A DNA stretch of 64,000 bases from Citrobacter farmeri (GCF_019048065.1 NZ_CP077291.1:62001-126000), one strand, 5' to 3'. Shown: positions 1 through 15,854, counted from the stretch's first letter. The notes: generated by a model from the letters alone, not told the origin. Translations and numbers: made by a program.

Positions 1-808
1 GCGCTTCTTCACGACCAAAGCGCGCAGCGGCTTCAATGGTTTTCACGGCGGTCATCGGCGCGGGATAATGTTTGCCTGCCGTTTGCGCGACCATGCCTTT
101 AGCAATGGTGAAGCTCATGGCGGCTTCAATCTTGCTGAGCTTCAGCGGTTCCAGCTTTGGCTGACGCTTCGCTTTCCAGTCCAGATCGCCGTTGATGGCC
201 TGACGTAATACCGCTTTTGCGCCCTCAATCAGCTTTTCTGCTTTCACTACGCCATCGACCAGACCGATTTTCAGCGCTTGCTCGGCCCCAACGTCTTTAC
301 CGGCAGCAATGATCTCCAGGGCGCTATCTGCGCCTAACATGCGCGGCATACGTACGGAACCGCCAAAGCCAGGCATAATGCCCAGCTTTGTTTCTGGCAG
401 ACCGATACGCAGATCCGGCGTCGCCAGACGGTAGTCGGTCGCCAGTACACATTCGCAGCCGCCGCCCAGCGCATAGCCGTTAACGGCAGAAAGGGTCGGG
501 ACCGGCAGATCTTCCAGACGGTTAAAGACGCTGTTGGCGAAATGCAGCCACTGGCTGAGCTGTTCTTCGGGAACGAGAAACAGCGACAGGAATTCGGTGA
601 TATCCGCACCGACAATAAAGGCCGCTTTGTTCGAACGCAGCAGCAGCCCTTTTAAATCTGTTTGTTTTTCCAGTACGTCCAGCGCCTGGCCGAGGCTGGC
701 GACGGTCGCCGTGTCGAGTTTGTTCACTGAGCCTGGGGCATCGAACACCAGTTCGGCAATGCCATCTTCCAGCCAGTCGAGGTACAGGTTGTCGCCTTTG
801 TAAAGCAT
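1..808 (-). CDS. fadB: Fatty acid oxidation complex subunit alpha FadB, 5' part (cut by window edge)
   Basis: Multifunctional enzyme of aerobic fatty acid beta-oxidation (enoyl-CoA hydratase, 3-hydroxyacyl-CoA dehydrogenase, isomerase and epimerase activities), partner of the thiolase FadA. The minus strand reads as the N-terminal crotonase domain: the start [16 protein letters not shown], the oxyanion-hole stretch IVGADITEF, and the catalytic loop [19 protein letters not shown] are all clear. About 269 of roughly 729 codons are present and the dehydrogenase part lies beyond base 1. The start at 808 agrees with the family. A FadR operator lies 26 bp upstream, matching control of fadBA by fatty acid supply. 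It is divergent from pepQ, as in E. coli. Confidence 0.97.
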   Translation of the reverse strand, partial: MLYKGDNLYLDWLEDGIAELVFDAPGSVNKLDTATVASLGQALDVLEKQTDLKGLLLRSNKAAFIVGADITEFLSLFLVPEEQLSQWLHFANSVFNRLEDLPVPTLSAVNGYALGGGCECVLATDYRLATPDLRIGLPETKLGIMPGFGGSVRMPRMLGADSALEIIAAGKDVGAEQALKIGLVDGVVKAEKLIEGAKAVLRQAINGDLDWKAKRQPKLEPLKLSKIEAAMSFTIAKGMVAQTAGKHYPAPMTAVKTIEAAARFGREEA

Positions 809-833
809 GTCAGTCTCCTGAATCCGCAAGGTG

Positions 834-850
834 ATCTGGTCATACCAGAT
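834..850. promoter_or_regulatory. FadR operator of fadBA
   Basis: A perfect 17-bp palindrome with arms ATCTGGT and ACCAGAT around a 3-bp centre lies between fadB and pepQ. It fits the FadR site known at this place in E. coli, where FadR represses fadBA until long-chain acyl-CoA releases it. Position and symmetry are seen; the binding protein is inferred from the family. Confidence 0.85.
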
Positions 851-997
851 GAAGCGAAGTGTGTATTTTATGTTAATAAAATGCAAATGACTGATTAAAG
901 AAATGCCGATCCGATCACACCTGGCAGAAATCACGCTCTCTTGAATCGATGTGCTAAGATGCGGAGACTTGAGGTCGAAAAAACAGAAGGATAGAAA

Positions 998-2329
998 ATG
1001 GAATCACTGGCCGCACTCTATAAAAATCATATCGTTACCCTACAAGAACGGACGCGTGATGCGCTGGAACGCTTTAAGCTTGATGCCCTACTTATTCACT
1101 CCGGCGAGCTGGTTAATGTTTTCCTCGACGATCATCCTTACCCGTTTAAGGTCAATCCGCAGTTTAAAGCCTGGGTGCCGGTGACTCAGGTACCAAATTG
1201 TTGGTTGTTGGTTGATGGGGTGAACAAACCCAAACTGTGGTTCTACTTGCCGGTCGACTACTGGCACAACGTTGAGCCGTTGCCGACCTCCTTCTGGACT
1301 GAAGAAGTTGAAGTGATTGCTCTGCCGAAAGCGGATGGTATTGGCAGTCAACTGCCTGCCGCCCGCGGCAATATTGGTTATATCGGCCCGGTTCCGGAGC
1401 GTGCGTTGCAACTGGAGATCGCGGCCAACAACATCAACCCGAAAGGGGTGATCGACTACCTGCACTATTACCGCGCCTACAAAACGGACTACGAACTGGC
1501 CTGCATGCGTGAAGCGCAGAAAATGGCGGTGAACGGGCACCGCGCGGCGGAAGAGGCCTTCCGTTCGGGGATGAGCGAGTTTGACATCAACCTGGCTTAT
1601 CTGACCGCAACCGGTCATCGCGACACCGATGTGCCGTACAGCAATATTGTGGCGCTGAACGAGCATGCCTCGGTTCTGCATTACACGAAACTGGATCATC
1701 AGGCACCGTCTGAAATCCGCAGCTTCCTGCTGGATGCCGGCGCGGAGTACAACGGTTATGCCGCAGACCTGACCCGTACCTGGTCGGCGAAAAGCGACAA
1801 TGAGTATGCGCAGCTAGTGAAAGATGTGAATGACGAACAGTTGGCGTTGATTGCCACCATGAAAGCGGGCGTCAGCTATGTGGATTACCACGTTCAGTTC
1901 CATCAGCGTATTGCGAAACTGCTGCGTAAGCATCAGCTTGTCACCGACATGAGCGAAGAAGCAATGGTCGAAAACGATCTCACTGGACCGTTTATGCCGC
2001 ACGGTATTGGCCATCCGCTGGGCCTGCAAGTGCATGATGTTGCTGGCTTTATGCAGGATGACTCCGGTACGCATCTCGCCGCGCCGTCTAAATATCCGTA
2101 TCTGCGCTGCACCCGTGTGCTCCAGCCAGGTATGGTGCTGACGATTGAACCGGGCTTTTACTTCATCGAATCGTTGCTCGCGCCGTGGCGTGAAGGGCAG
2201 TTCAGTAAACACTTCAACTGGCAGAAAATTGAAGCGCTGAAACCGTTTGGCGGTATTCGTATTGAAGACAACGTGGTGATCCACGAAAACAACGTTGAGA
2301 ATATGACGCGGGATCTAAAACTGGCGTAA
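998..2329 (+). CDS. pepQ: Xaa-Pro dipeptidase PepQ
   Basis: Cytoplasmic metallopeptidase (M24B, pita-bread fold) that splits dipeptides with C-terminal proline; it can also hydrolyse some organophosphate esters. The 443-residue length is the usual one. Metal-ligand segments are visible in order: [19 protein letters not shown] (two Asp), PHGIGHPLG (His), LTIEPGFYF (Glu) and GGIRIEDNV (Glu). The start follows the purine-rich AGAAGGATAGAAA. The stop shares its last base with the yigZ start (TAATG), so the two genes are translationally coupled, as in E. coli. It is divergent from fadB. Confidence 0.97.
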   Translation: MESLAALYKNHIVTLQERTRDALERFKLDALLIHSGELVNVFLDDHPYPFKVNPQFKAWVPVTQVPNCWLLVDGVNKPKLWFYLPVDYWHNVEPLPTSFWTEEVEVIALPKADGIGSQLPAARGNIGYIGPVPERALQLEIAANNINPKGVIDYLHYYRAYKTDYELACMREAQKMAVNGHRAAEEAFRSGMSEFDINLAYLTATGHRDTDVPYSNIVALNEHASVLHYTKLDHQAPSEIRSFLLDAGAEYNGYAADLTRTWSAKSDNEYAQLVKDVNDEQLALIATMKAGVSYVDYHVQFHQRIAKLLRKHQLVTDMSEEAMVENDLTGPFMPHGIGHPLGLQVHDVAGFMQDDSGTHLAAPSKYPYLRCTRVLQPGMVLTIEPGFYFIESLLAPWREGQFSKHFNWQKIEALKPFGGIRIEDNVVIHENNVENMTRDLKLA

Positions 2330-2943
2330 TGGACAGTTGGTTAATCCCTGCGGCGCCGGTCACTGTTGTTGAAGAGATCAAAAAAAGCCGCTTCATTACG
2401 CTGTTGGCGCATACCGATGGCGTTGGGGCGGCAAAAGCGTTTGTGGAATCAGTCAGAGCGGAGCACCCGGACGCCCGTCACCATTGCGTGGCGTGGGTGG
2501 CGGGAGCGCCAGATGATTCACAGCAACTGGGTTTTTCCGATGACGGTGAACCGGCGGGAACGGCTGGTAAGCCAATGCTGGCGCAGTTAATGGGCAGCGG
2601 CGTTGGGGAAATCACCGCCGTTGTGGTGCGCTACTATGGCGGGATCTTGCTCGGCACCGGCGGTCTGGTTAAAGCCTACGGCGGCGGCGTAAACCAGGCA
2701 TTGCGTCAGTTAACGACGCAGCGCAAGACGCCATTAACCGAATATACTTTGCAGTGTGAGTACGCGCAGTTGGCTGGCGTTGAAGCACTTCTGGGTCAAC
2801 ATGACGGCAAAATCGTCACCAGTGATTACCAGGCATTCGTTCGGTTACGGGTGGCTCTTCCTTATGCGAAAGTGAATGAATTTTCAGCAAAGCTGGCGGA
2901 TTTTAGTCGAGGTTCATTGCAATTGTTAGCGATTGAAGAATAA
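2329..2943 (+). CDS. yigZ: IMPACT family protein YigZ
   Basis: A 204-residue member of the UPF0029/IMPACT family, related to eukaryotic IMPACT/YIH1. The N-terminal domain carries the family signature (DDGEPAGTAGKPML at about residues 67-80, then VVVRYYGGILLGTGGLVKAY), and a smaller C-terminal domain follows. The biochemical role in bacteria is not settled; a regulatory role in translation has been proposed for the family. The start overlaps the pepQ stop by one base, and trkH begins 38 bp later, so pepQ-yigZ-trkH-hemG reads as one operon. Confidence 0.95.
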   Translation: MDSWLIPAAPVTVVEEIKKSRFITLLAHTDGVGAAKAFVESVRAEHPDARHHCVAWVAGAPDDSQQLGFSDDGEPAGTAGKPMLAQLMGSGVGEITAVVVRYYGGILLGTGGLVKAYGGGVNQALRQLTTQRKTPLTEYTLQCEYAQLAGVEALLGQHDGKIVTSDYQAFVRLRVALPYAKVNEFSAKLADFSRGSLQLLAIEE

Positions 2944-2981
2944 TCCCCACCTCATTTTGAAGAACTAAGGAAGCGGCAGAG

Positions 2982-4433
2982 ATGCATTTTCGCGCCATTA
3001 CCCGAATCGTAGGACTACTGGTCATCTTATTTTCGGGCACGATGATCCTCCCGGGGCTGGTAGCGCTTATCTATCGTGATGGGGCGGGACGCGCATTTAC
3101 GCAAACCTTTTTTGTTGCGCTGGTGATTGGCTCCATGCTGTGGTGGCCGAACCGTCGTGAAAAAGGTGAACTAAAATCCCGCGAGGGGTTTCTGATCGTT
3201 GTGCTGTTCTGGACCGTGCTGGGCAGTGTGGGGGCGTTGCCTTTCATCTTTTCTGAAAGCCCGAATCTCACGATTACCGATGCATTCTTCGAATCATTCT
3301 CCGGACTGACCACGACCGGTGCCACTACGCTGGTGGGGCTGGATTCGCTTCCACACGCGATCCTCTTTTATCGCCAGATGCTGCAATGGTTTGGCGGGAT
3401 GGGGATTATTGTGTTGGCCGTCGCGATTCTGCCAATACTCGGCGTCGGTGGGATGCAGCTCTATCGCGCTGAAATGCCCGGCCCGCTGAAAGATAACAAG
3501 ATGCGTCCGCGTATCGCCGAGACGGCAAAAACGCTGTGGCTGATCTACGTCCTGCTGACGGTGGCCTGCGCGCTGGCGCTATGGTTTGCCGGCATGCCAG
3601 CGTTTGATGCCATCGGGCACAGTTTTGCCACTATCGCGATCGGCGGATTTTCCACCCATGATGCCAGCGTGGGCTATTTTGACAGCCCAACGATTAACAC
3701 CATCATCGCTATCTTCTTATTAATTTCTGGCTGTAACTATGGTCTGCACTTTTCGTTACTGAGTGGCCGCAGCCTGAAGGTTTACTGGCGTGACCCCGAA
3801 TTTCGCATGTTCATTGGCGTCCAACTGACGCTGGTGGTCATCTGCACATTAGTGCTCTGGTTCCACAATATCTATAGCTCCGCGCTGACGACGCTCAACC
3901 AGGCCTTTTTCCAGGTCGTGTCGATGGCCACCACGGCCGGATTTACAACCGACAGTATTGCGCGCTGGCCGCTTTTCCTGCCAGTACTGCTGCTATGCTC
4001 CGCGTTTATCGGTGGCTGTGCGGGTTCAACGGGCGGGGGACTGAAGGTTATCCGTATCCTCTTGCTGTTCAAACAGGGGAACCGCGAGCTGAAGCGCCTG
4101 GTGCATCCCAATGCGGTCTATAGCATCAAACTGGGGAATCGCGCGCTGCCGGAGCGTATTCTGGAAGCGGTCTGGGGATTTTTCTCGGCGTATGCGCTGG
4201 TCTTTATTGTCAGTATGTTAGCGATTATCGCAACCGGTGTGGACGATTTCTCCGCCTTTGCTTCCGTGGTGGCGACGCTGAACAACCTTGGGCCTGGGCT
4301 GGGCGTCGTGGCGGATAACTTTGCCAGTATGAATCCGGTGGCGAAATGGATCCTGATTGCCAACATGCTGTTTGGTCGCCTGGAAGTCTTCACTTTGCTG
4401 GTACTTTTTACCCCGACTTTCTGGCGTGAATAA
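2982..4433 (+). CDS. trkH: Trk potassium uptake system membrane protein TrkH
   Basis: Inner-membrane K+ translocating subunit of the Trk system, which works with the cytoplasmic NAD-binding protein TrkA and with TrkE. The 483-residue length equals the E. coli protein. Multiple hydrophobic segments and repeated filter-like loops are seen, such as FSGLTTTGATTL (about residues 107-118) and SMATTAGFTTD (about 313-323), consistent with four M1-P-M2 units. AAGGAAG lies before the start. hemG follows after 11 bp, the conserved enterobacterial arrangement. Confidence 0.97.
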   Translation: MHFRAITRIVGLLVILFSGTMILPGLVALIYRDGAGRAFTQTFFVALVIGSMLWWPNRREKGELKSREGFLIVVLFWTVLGSVGALPFIFSESPNLTITDAFFESFSGLTTTGATTLVGLDSLPHAILFYRQMLQWFGGMGIIVLAVAILPILGVGGMQLYRAEMPGPLKDNKMRPRIAETAKTLWLIYVLLTVACALALWFAGMPAFDAIGHSFATIAIGGFSTHDASVGYFDSPTINTIIAIFLLISGCNYGLHFSLLSGRSLKVYWRDPEFRMFIGVQLTLVVICTLVLWFHNIYSSALTTLNQAFFQVVSMATTAGFTTDSIARWPLFLPVLLLCSAFIGGCAGSTGGGLKVIRILLLFKQGNRELKRLVHPNAVYSIKLGNRALPERILEAVWGFFSAYALVFIVSMLAIIATGVDDFSAFASVVATLNNLGPGLGVVADNFASMNPVAKWILIANMLFGRLEVFTLLVLFTPTFWRE

Positions 4434-4444
4434 TGGAGTAACAC

Positions 4445-4990
4445 GTGAAAACACTGATTCTTTTCTCATCTCGTGATGGGCAGACCCGGGAAATCGCCGC
4501 TTATCTGGCGTCTGAGCTCAAAGAGCTTGGCATCTGCACGGATGTGGTCAATCTGCATCGTATCGAAGAGCCTGACTGGGAACGCTATGACCGTGTGGTC
4601 ATTGGCGCATCCATTCGTTATGGACACTATCATTCCGCGTTTCTCGAGTTTGTAAAGAAACATGCGACACGACTGAATCATATGCCAAGTGCGTTTTACT
4701 CCGTCAACCTGGTAGCGCGTAAACCGGAAAAGCGGACGCCGCAAACCAACAGCTACGCGCGCAAGTTTTTAATGAACTCACAGTGGCGGCCAGACCGTTC
4801 TGCGGTTATCGCCGGGGCGCTGCTGTATCCACGCTATCGCTGGTATGACCGTATGATGATTCAACTCATTATGAAAATGTCGGGTGGTGAAACGGATACG
4901 CGTAAAGAAGTTATCTATACCGACTGGGAACAGGTCGCGAGTTTTGCCCGCGAAGTCGCTCAGTTAACCCCCGATTCGTTGGTTAAATAA
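4445..4990 (+). CDS. hemG: Menaquinone-dependent protoporphyrinogen IX dehydrogenase HemG
   Basis: Oxidises protoporphyrinogen IX to protoporphyrin IX in heme synthesis, passing electrons to quinones; a flavodoxin-like FMN protein attached to the membrane. The N-terminus [15 protein letters not shown] is the FMN phosphate-binding loop, and [16 protein letters not shown] is a second flavodoxin strand-loop. The length of 181 residues is typical. It starts at GTG after TGGAGTAAC. It is the last gene before the rRNA operon promoters, which begin 50 bp downstream, matching hemG-rrnA in E. coli. Confidence 0.97.
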   Translation: MKTLILFSSRDGQTREIAAYLASELKELGICTDVVNLHRIEEPDWERYDRVVIGASIRYGHYHSAFLEFVKKHATRLNHMPSAFYSVNLVARKPEKRTPQTNSYARKFLMNSQWRPDRSAVIAGALLYPRYRWYDRMMIQLIMKMSGGETDTRKEVIYTDWEQVASFAREVAQLTPDSLVK

Positions 4991-5039
4991 ACGTAAAGAA
5001 TAAAAAATGCGCACTCGGCAAATTATTTTAAATTTCCCC

Positions 5040-5067
5040 TTGTCAGCCCGAAATAACTCCCTATAAT
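5040..5067 (+). promoter_or_regulatory. rRNA operon promoter P1 (first operon)
   Basis: TTGTCA (-35, 5040-5045) and TATAAT (-10, 5062-5067) are 16 bp apart, followed by the GC-rich discriminator GCGCC and the CCACTGACAC initiation area typical of rrn P1. An A/T-rich stretch just upstream (about 5000-5036) fits an UP element. Growth-rate and ppGpp/DksA control are known for such promoters. Confidence 0.92.
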
Positions 5068-5158
5068 GCGCCTCCACTGACACGGAACAACGGCATGCAA
5101 GCCGCCGGGTCAGCGGGGTTCAGCGATGAATGCCCACAGAGAAAAGCGAAATAAATGC

Positions 5159-5186
5159 TTGACTCTGAAGCGGGAAAGCGTATTAT
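5159..5186 (+). promoter_or_regulatory. rRNA operon promoter P2 (first operon)
   Basis: TTGACT (5159-5164) and TATTAT (5181-5186) with a 16-bp spacer lie about 115 bp after P1, the tandem arrangement of all enterobacterial rRNA operons. Confidence 0.88.
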
Positions 5187-5223
5187 GCACACCCCGCGCC
5201 GCTGAGAAAAAGCGAAGCGGCAC

Positions 5224-5235
5224 TGCTCTTTAACA
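5224..5235 (+). promoter_or_regulatory. boxA antitermination site in the rrn leader
   Basis: TGCTCTTTAACA is the rrn boxA, where NusB/S10 load to form the antitermination complex. It is repeated in the second operon at 48469-48480, and a close copy (TGCTCTTTAAA) stands before the first 23S gene near 7300. Confidence 0.9.
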
Positions 5236-5365
5236 ATTTATCAGACAATCTGTGTGGGCACTCAAAGTGACATGGATTCTTAACGTCGCAAGACGAAAAA
5301 TGAATACCAAGTCTCTGAGTGAACACGTAATTCATTACGAAGTTTAATTCACGAGCATCAAACTT

Positions 5366-6907
<1,542 letters not shown>

Positions 6908-6976
6908 CCTTAAAGAACCTGCCTTTGTAGTGTCCACACAGATTGTCTGATGAAAAACGAGCAGTAAAACCTCTAC

Positions 6977-7053
<77 letters not shown>

Positions 7054-7086
7054 AATTCGCTCCCGTGCTTTGTTGTGGCAATGCTC

Positions 7087-7102
7087 GCATACTTCAGTAT
7101 GC
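7087..7102. repeat. Hairpin in the tRNA-Ile/tRNA-Ala spacer
   Basis: GCATAC-TTCA-GTATGC is a perfect 6-bp stem with a 4-base loop inside the 109-bp gap between the two spacer tRNAs. The surrounding GTGG and CCAC can extend the fold. It may serve as an RNase processing structure; function is not shown by the sequence. Confidence 0.55.
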
Positions 7103-7162
7103 TTCGCCTCACCACGCCGCGCCCGGAAACGAATTAGGGACGAGGTTTTAACTACACTGTAT

Positions 7163-7238
7163 GGGGCTATAGCTCAGCTGGGAGAGCGCCTGCTTTGCAC
7201 GCAGGAGGTCTGCGGTTCGATCCCGCATAGCTCCACCA
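7163..7238 (+). tRNA. alaT: tRNA-Ala (anticodon TGC)
   Basis: 76-nt cloverleaf from GGGGCTATAGCTCAG to CTCCACCA, anticodon TGC in TTTGCAC, CCA encoded. It is the second spacer tRNA of the first rRNA operon. Confidence 0.98.
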
Positions 7239-7410
7239 TACTGTAGAACGTAATCAAGAAAACTTCAGAGTGTACCTGAAAGGGTTCACTGCGAAGTTTT
7301 GCTCTTTAAAAATCTGGATCAAGCTGAAAATTGAAACGACACATCTTTAATGGTGTGTTCGAGTCTCTCAAATTTTCGCAATCATGAAGTGAAACATCTT
7401 CGGGTTGTGA

Positions 7411-10317
<2,907 letters not shown>

Positions 10318-10410
10318 ACAACGCCGAAGATGTTTTGGCGTGAGAGACATCAATATCAGCTTGATAACAGATTATGTCACTTCGTGGAAACGGGGTGATG
10401 AAACAGAATT

Positions 10411-10530
10411 TGCCTGGCGGCAGTAGCGCGGTGGTCCCACCTGACCCCATGCCGAACTCAGAAGTGAAACGCCGTAGCGCCGATGGTAGTGTGGGGTCTC
10501 CCCATGTGAGAGTAGGGAACTGCCAGGCAT
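10411..10530 (+). rRNA. rrf: 5S ribosomal RNA (first operon)
   Basis: 120-nt gene with complementary ends TGCCTGGCGG and CTGCCAGGCA, identical to the second copy. No extra tRNA follows. In E. coli terms the downstream neighbour (murB) belongs to rrnB, so this operon is an rrnA/rrnB hybrid by context. Confidence 0.98.
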
Positions 10531-10540
10531 CAAATCAAGC

Positions 10541-10575
10541 GAAAGGCCCGGTCGAAAGACCGGGCCTTTTTGCGT
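10541..10575 (+). terminator. rRNA operon terminator (first operon)
   Basis: Stem AAAGGCCCGGTC / GACCGGGCCTTT with loop GAAA, followed by TTTTGCGTTTT. It is an intrinsic terminator of the T1 type, and the same sequence ends the second operon. Confidence 0.95.
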
Positions 10576-10713
10576 TTTGAACACGATGAATTGCAGGCGT
10601 GCTATCTGGCAGTGCAGGGGAAAACCCACTGGATAACGCTATCCCGCCATAATACAAGCCATACTGCGGCAGATGCGGTAAACTAACCGCGATTTTGCAT
10701 CAGGAAAGCGTCT

Positions 10714-11742
10714 ATGAATCACTCCCTTAAATCCTGGAATACCTTTGGTATCGATCAAAATGCCAATGAGATTGTTTGTGCCGAAAATGAACAACAGCTA
10801 CTCAATGCCTGGCAATCGGCGAATGCGTTGCATCAGCCGGTACTGATACTGGGTGAAGGGAGTAATGTCCTGTTTCTTGAAACCTTCCGCGGAACGGTGA
10901 TCGTCAACCGTATCAAAGGTATTGAGGTGACAGAACAACCAGATGCCTGGCACCTGCATGTCGGCGCGGGTGAAAACTGGCATCGCCTGGTACAACACAC
11001 GCTACAGCTTGGCATGCCCGGTCTGGAAAACCTGGCGCTGATCCCCGGCTGTGTAGGTTCTTCACCGATCCAGAATATTGGTGCTTACGGTGTGGAGCTC
11101 CAGCGAGTTTGTGATTATGTTGACTGCATTGAGCTGGCGACAGGAAAACCGCAGCGAGTCAGTGCGGCAGAGTGTCGATTTGGCTATCGTGACAGTATCT
11201 TCAAACATGAATATCAGGATCGCTTCGCGATCGTTGCAGTGGGTCTACGCCTGACTAAGCATTGGCAGCCAGTGTTGACCTATGGTGACCTGACGCGTTT
11301 GGATCCGGCCACGGTAACGCCCCAGCAGGTGTTTGATTCAGTTTGCCATATGCGCATGACAAAACTGCCCGATCCAAAAGTGAACGGCAATGCGGGCAGC
11401 TTTTTTAAGAATCCCGTGGTGGCGGCTGATGCGGCACAGGCCTTACTGTCGCAATTCCCGAATGCCCCCCATTATCCTCAGCCCGATGGCTCAGTAAAAC
11501 TGGCGGCCGGTTGGCTCATTGACCAGTGTCAGTTGAAGGGCTGCGGGATCGGAGGAGCAGCAGTGCATCGTCAACAGGCTCTGGTGCTGATCAATGCCGA
11601 TAATGCGACAAGTGAAGATATTGTCCAGCTGGCGCACCTGGTTCGTACAAAAGTGGGCGAAAAATTTAACGTCTGGCTGGAGCCTGAAGTGCGTTTCATC
11701 GGGCAAACAGGCGAAGTCAATGCTGTGGAGATCATTGCATGA
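10714..11742 (+). CDS. murB: UDP-N-acetylenolpyruvoylglucosamine reductase MurB
   Basis: FAD enzyme that reduces UDP-GlcNAc-enolpyruvate to UDP-MurNAc, the second committed step of peptidoglycan precursor synthesis. At 342 residues it is a type I MurB. The FAD-binding part includes [11 protein letters not shown] and [16 protein letters not shown]; the catalytic NAGSFFKNP segment (Ser proton donor) and the C-terminal EPEVRFIG (catalytic Glu) are present. AGGAAAG lies before ATG. The stop overlaps the birA start (ATGA). In E. coli murB also follows an rRNA operon (rrnB), but there murI precedes that operon, whereas here hemG does. Confidence 0.97.
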   Translation: MNHSLKSWNTFGIDQNANEIVCAENEQQLLNAWQSANALHQPVLILGEGSNVLFLETFRGTVIVNRIKGIEVTEQPDAWHLHVGAGENWHRLVQHTLQLGMPGLENLALIPGCVGSSPIQNIGAYGVELQRVCDYVDCIELATGKPQRVSAAECRFGYRDSIFKHEYQDRFAIVAVGLRLTKHWQPVLTYGDLTRLDPATVTPQQVFDSVCHMRMTKLPDPKVNGNAGSFFKNPVVAADAAQALLSQFPNAPHYPQPDGSVKLAAGWLIDQCQLKGCGIGGAAVHRQQALVLINADNATSEDIVQLAHLVRTKVGEKFNVWLEPEVRFIGQTGEVNAVEIIA

Positions 11743-12701
11743 AGGATAATACGGTTCCTCTGACGCTTATCTCCTTGCTGGCCGATGGCGACTTTCATTC
11801 CGGCGAGCAACTGGGTGAAAAGTTGGGGATGAGTCGGGCAGCCATCAATAAACACATCCAGACCTTACGAGACTGGGGTGTCGACGTCTTTACTGTGCCA
11901 GGCAAAGGATACAGTTTGCCGGAACCGATTCAGTTACTGGATGCCAACCGTATTTACAGCCAGTTGGAGCGCGGTACGGTGGCTGTGCTTCCGGTTATCG
12001 ACTCCACCAATCAATATCTGCTGGACCGTATCGATCTGTTACAGTCAGGTGATGCTTGCGTAGCAGAATATCAACAGGCAGGCCGTGGGCGTCGTGGACG
12101 TAAGTGGTTCTCGCCCTTTGGTGCAAACCTTTATCTTTCGATGTTCTGGCGTCTGGAGCAGGGACCGGCCGCAGCGATCGGTTTAAGTCTGGTGATCGGT
12201 ATTGTGATGGCCGAGGTGCTGCGCGATCTGGGGGCTGATAAAGTACGGGTAAAGTGGCCTAACGATCTCTACCTGCTGGATCGTAAACTGGCGGGGATCC
12301 TGGTCGAATTAACGGGTAAGACGGGCGATGCTGCGCAGATCGTTATTGGTGCGGGCATTAACATGGCGATGCGTCGTGTGGAAGAAGGCGTAGTGAATCA
12401 GGGATGGATTACGCTGCAGGAAGCCGGGATTACGCTCGATCGTAACACATTGGCGGCAAGGCTCATTCGCGAATTACGTACCGCGCTGGAGTTATTTGAG
12501 CAGGAAGGACTGGCTCCTTATCTTTCCCGTTGGGAAAAACTGGATAACTTTATTAATCGTCAGGTGAAACTGATTATCGGCGAAAAAGAAATATACGGTA
12601 TTTCTCGAGGGATCGACGCGCAGGGGGCATTACTCCTGGAACAGGATGGCATTATAAAACCGTGGGTTGGGGGAGAAATCTCCCTGAGAAGCGCAGAATA
12701 A
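11739..12701 (+). CDS. birA: Bifunctional biotin-[acetyl-CoA-carboxylase] ligase / biotin operon repressor BirA
   Basis: Makes biotinyl-5'-AMP, transfers biotin to the AccB carrier, and in the biotinyl-AMP form represses the bio operon. The 320-residue protein has an N-terminal winged helix-turn-helix (about residues 20-45, [19 protein letters not shown]), the biotinyl-AMP loop GRGRRGRKW near residue 115, the central ligase domain ([19 protein letters not shown]) and a C-terminal SH3-like domain. It overlaps murB by 4 bp, as in E. coli, and ends just before a bidirectional terminator shared with coaA. Confidence 0.97.
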   Translation: MKDNTVPLTLISLLADGDFHSGEQLGEKLGMSRAAINKHIQTLRDWGVDVFTVPGKGYSLPEPIQLLDANRIYSQLERGTVAVLPVIDSTNQYLLDRIDLLQSGDACVAEYQQAGRGRRGRKWFSPFGANLYLSMFWRLEQGPAAAIGLSLVIGIVMAEVLRDLGADKVRVKWPNDLYLLDRKLAGILVELTGKTGDAAQIVIGAGINMAMRRVEEGVVNQGWITLQEAGITLDRNTLAARLIRELRTALELFEQEGLAPYLSRWEKLDNFINRQVKLIIGEKEIYGISRGIDAQGALLLEQDGIIKPWVGGEISLRSAE

Positions 12702-12703
12702 TG

Positions 12704-12731
12704 AAAAGGGAGCTTTTGCTCCCTTTTTTAA
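12704..12731. terminator. Bidirectional terminator between birA and coaA
   Basis: AAAAGGGAGC-TTTT-GCTCCCTTTT forms a stem with T-runs on both strands, placed between two convergent genes. Confidence 0.9.
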
Positions 12732-13682
12732 TTATTTCCGCAGGCGAACCTGTTCGACGGCATGATTCGCACTCTTGGTCATGATAAGACTCGCGCGCTC
12801 ACGCGTGGGTAAGATGTTCTGCTTTAAATTCAACCAGTTAATTTCTTTCCATAGTGAGGTGGCCGTATTGATTGCCTCCTCTTTTGTCAGTTTCGCATAG
12901 TTATGGAAATAAGAGTCGGGGTCGGTAAACGCACCCTCGCGGAATTTAAGAAAGCGATTGATATACCATGTCTGTAGTAATTCTTCCGGCGCATCAACAT
13001 AAATAGAGAAGTCGACAAAGTCCGAAACAAATACATGATGTGGGTCGTGTGGATAGTCCATCCCACTTTGCAAAACATTGAGCCCTTCGAGAATTAATAT
13101 ATCAGGCTGGGCAACGGTTTTATCTCCGTCTGGGATCACATCATAAATCAGATGTGAATAGACCGGCGCGGTTACGTTTGGCACGCCGGATTTGAGGTCG
13201 GAGACAAACTTGACCAGACGGTGCATGTCATACGATTCCGGAAAGCCTTTCTTCTTCATTAACCCGCGGTCTTTTAATACCTGGTTTGGATGAAGAAAGC
13301 CATCGGTGGTGATTAGCTCAACGCGGCGATGCTCTGGCCAGCGACTCAGTAACGCCTGTAATACACGCGCCGTGGTACTTTTCCCTACCGCTACGCTGCC
13401 AGCAATACTGATGATATAAGGAATGCGCTCACCGTTAGTACCCAGAAACTGTTCGAGAACAGCCTGACGGCGCAGGTTCGAGTTGATATAGAAGTTAAGC
13501 AAACGCGACAGGGGTAAATAGATCTCTGCAACTTCTTCCAGCGATAAATCTTCATTAATCCCTTTTAATTGCGCGATCTCTTCTTCAGTGAGGGTCATCG
13601 GCACGGAATCACGAAGCGCAGCCCACTGGTTACGGTCAAACTGTAGGTAAGGCGTCATTAACGTTTGCTCTTTTATACTCAT
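12732..13682 (-). CDS. coaA: Pantothenate kinase CoaA
   Basis: Type I (prokaryotic) pantothenate kinase, the first and feedback-controlled step of coenzyme A synthesis. The P-loop GSVAVGKST (about residues 95-103) and the downstream TTDGFLHPN and [13 protein letters not shown] segments match the family. I chose the ATG at 13682 ([15 protein letters not shown], 316 residues), the E. coli start; two in-frame upstream ATGs would add five to seven residues. It is convergent with birA and divergent from the tRNA-tufB operon. Confidence 0.96.
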   Translation of the reverse strand: MSIKEQTLMTPYLQFDRNQWAALRDSVPMTLTEEEIAQLKGINEDLSLEEVAEIYLPLSRLLNFYINSNLRRQAVLEQFLGTNGERIPYIISIAGSVAVGKSTTARVLQALLSRWPEHRRVELITTDGFLHPNQVLKDRGLMKKKGFPESYDMHRLVKFVSDLKSGVPNVTAPVYSHLIYDVIPDGDKTVAQPDILILEGLNVLQSGMDYPHDPHHVFVSDFVDFSIYVDAPEELLQTWYINRFLKFREGAFTDPDSYFHNYAKLTKEEAINTATSLWKEINWLNLKQNILPTRERASLIMTKSANHAVEQVRLRK

Positions 13683-14040
13683 AAGCATGTTTCTGGCTGT
13701 CATTACACCATCAGGGCAGTGATAAAAAGCGCGTTTTCCCCGGCATGCAATGGCACGTCACATTTCAGTTAATTTGGACAATGGGCAGGAGGGTAACACC
13801 AGATGGGGGGGAATAATAAGAAAAAATCTCTTCCTGTTGCCATTACCTGAAAAGTAATGTGACAGATATTCCAGATGTGCAGATGAGGGTTTGACGCGTT
13901 GAAGTGCCAGTTGGCGCAGGTGGGAGGAAATGGGTTGCCAGATAATGTCGAAATTTTATGCTGGACTGACTGAAAATACGTCATTTATTGGTCGTATAGT
14001 GCAAAATGTGAGCGATAGAACATTTTATGCAATTTTTTAG
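13683..14040. other. Intergenic region coaA / thrU
   Basis: About 360 bp without a convincing gene. It must hold the coaA promoter and the upstream activating region of the tRNA-tufB operon. Short A/T-rich tracts near 13980-14040 could be Fis sites, as known for thrU(tufB) in E. coli, but I cannot define them from sequence alone. Confidence 0.5.
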
Positions 14041-14069
14041 TTGCATGAGCTCGCAGGTCTCCATAGAAT
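14041..14069 (+). promoter_or_regulatory. Promoter of the thrU-tyrU-glyT-thrT-tufB operon
   Basis: TTGCAT (14041-14046) and TAGAAT (14064-14069) with a 17-bp spacer, followed by a GC-rich discriminator (GCGCGC), typical of a stringently controlled stable-RNA promoter. Confidence 0.85.
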
Positions 14070-14083
14070 GCGCGCTACTTGAT

Positions 14084-14159
<76 letters not shown>

Positions 14160-14167
14160 TCAAGTCC

Positions 14168-14252
<85 letters not shown>

Positions 14253-14366
14253 CTTTCTGGCAGCAATTGCTGTCTGGGCTGGTTAAGAAAATAATCGGCT
14301 CGAATGAGAAAAGAGACTTGTCTCTTTTTTTGTTACAGAAAGAACTGGGTAGCCGAGTTTCAGGAT

Positions 14367-14441
<75 letters not shown>

Positions 14442-14446
14442 AACGT

Positions 14447-14522
14447 GCTGATATGGCTCAGTTGGTAGAGCGCACCCTTGGTAAGGGTGAGGTCCCCAGT
14501 TCGACTCTGGGTATCAGCACCA
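14447..14522 (+). tRNA. thrT: tRNA-Thr (anticodon GGT)
   Basis: 76-nt cloverleaf GCTGATATGGCTCAG...TATCAGCACCA, anticodon GGT in TTGGTAA. Last tRNA before tufB, 5 bp after glyT. Confidence 0.98.
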
Positions 14523-14603
14523 CTTCACTTCTCCTCCCCGTGTTTTCTCTGTAACGACTCAATGATTCAACAGTTCAGGCATATCGCCTGGTTGATGTGG
14601 TGA

Positions 14604-15824
<1,221 letters not shown>

Positions 15825-15854
15825 TCGCTGATAACATTTGACGCAATGCGCATT

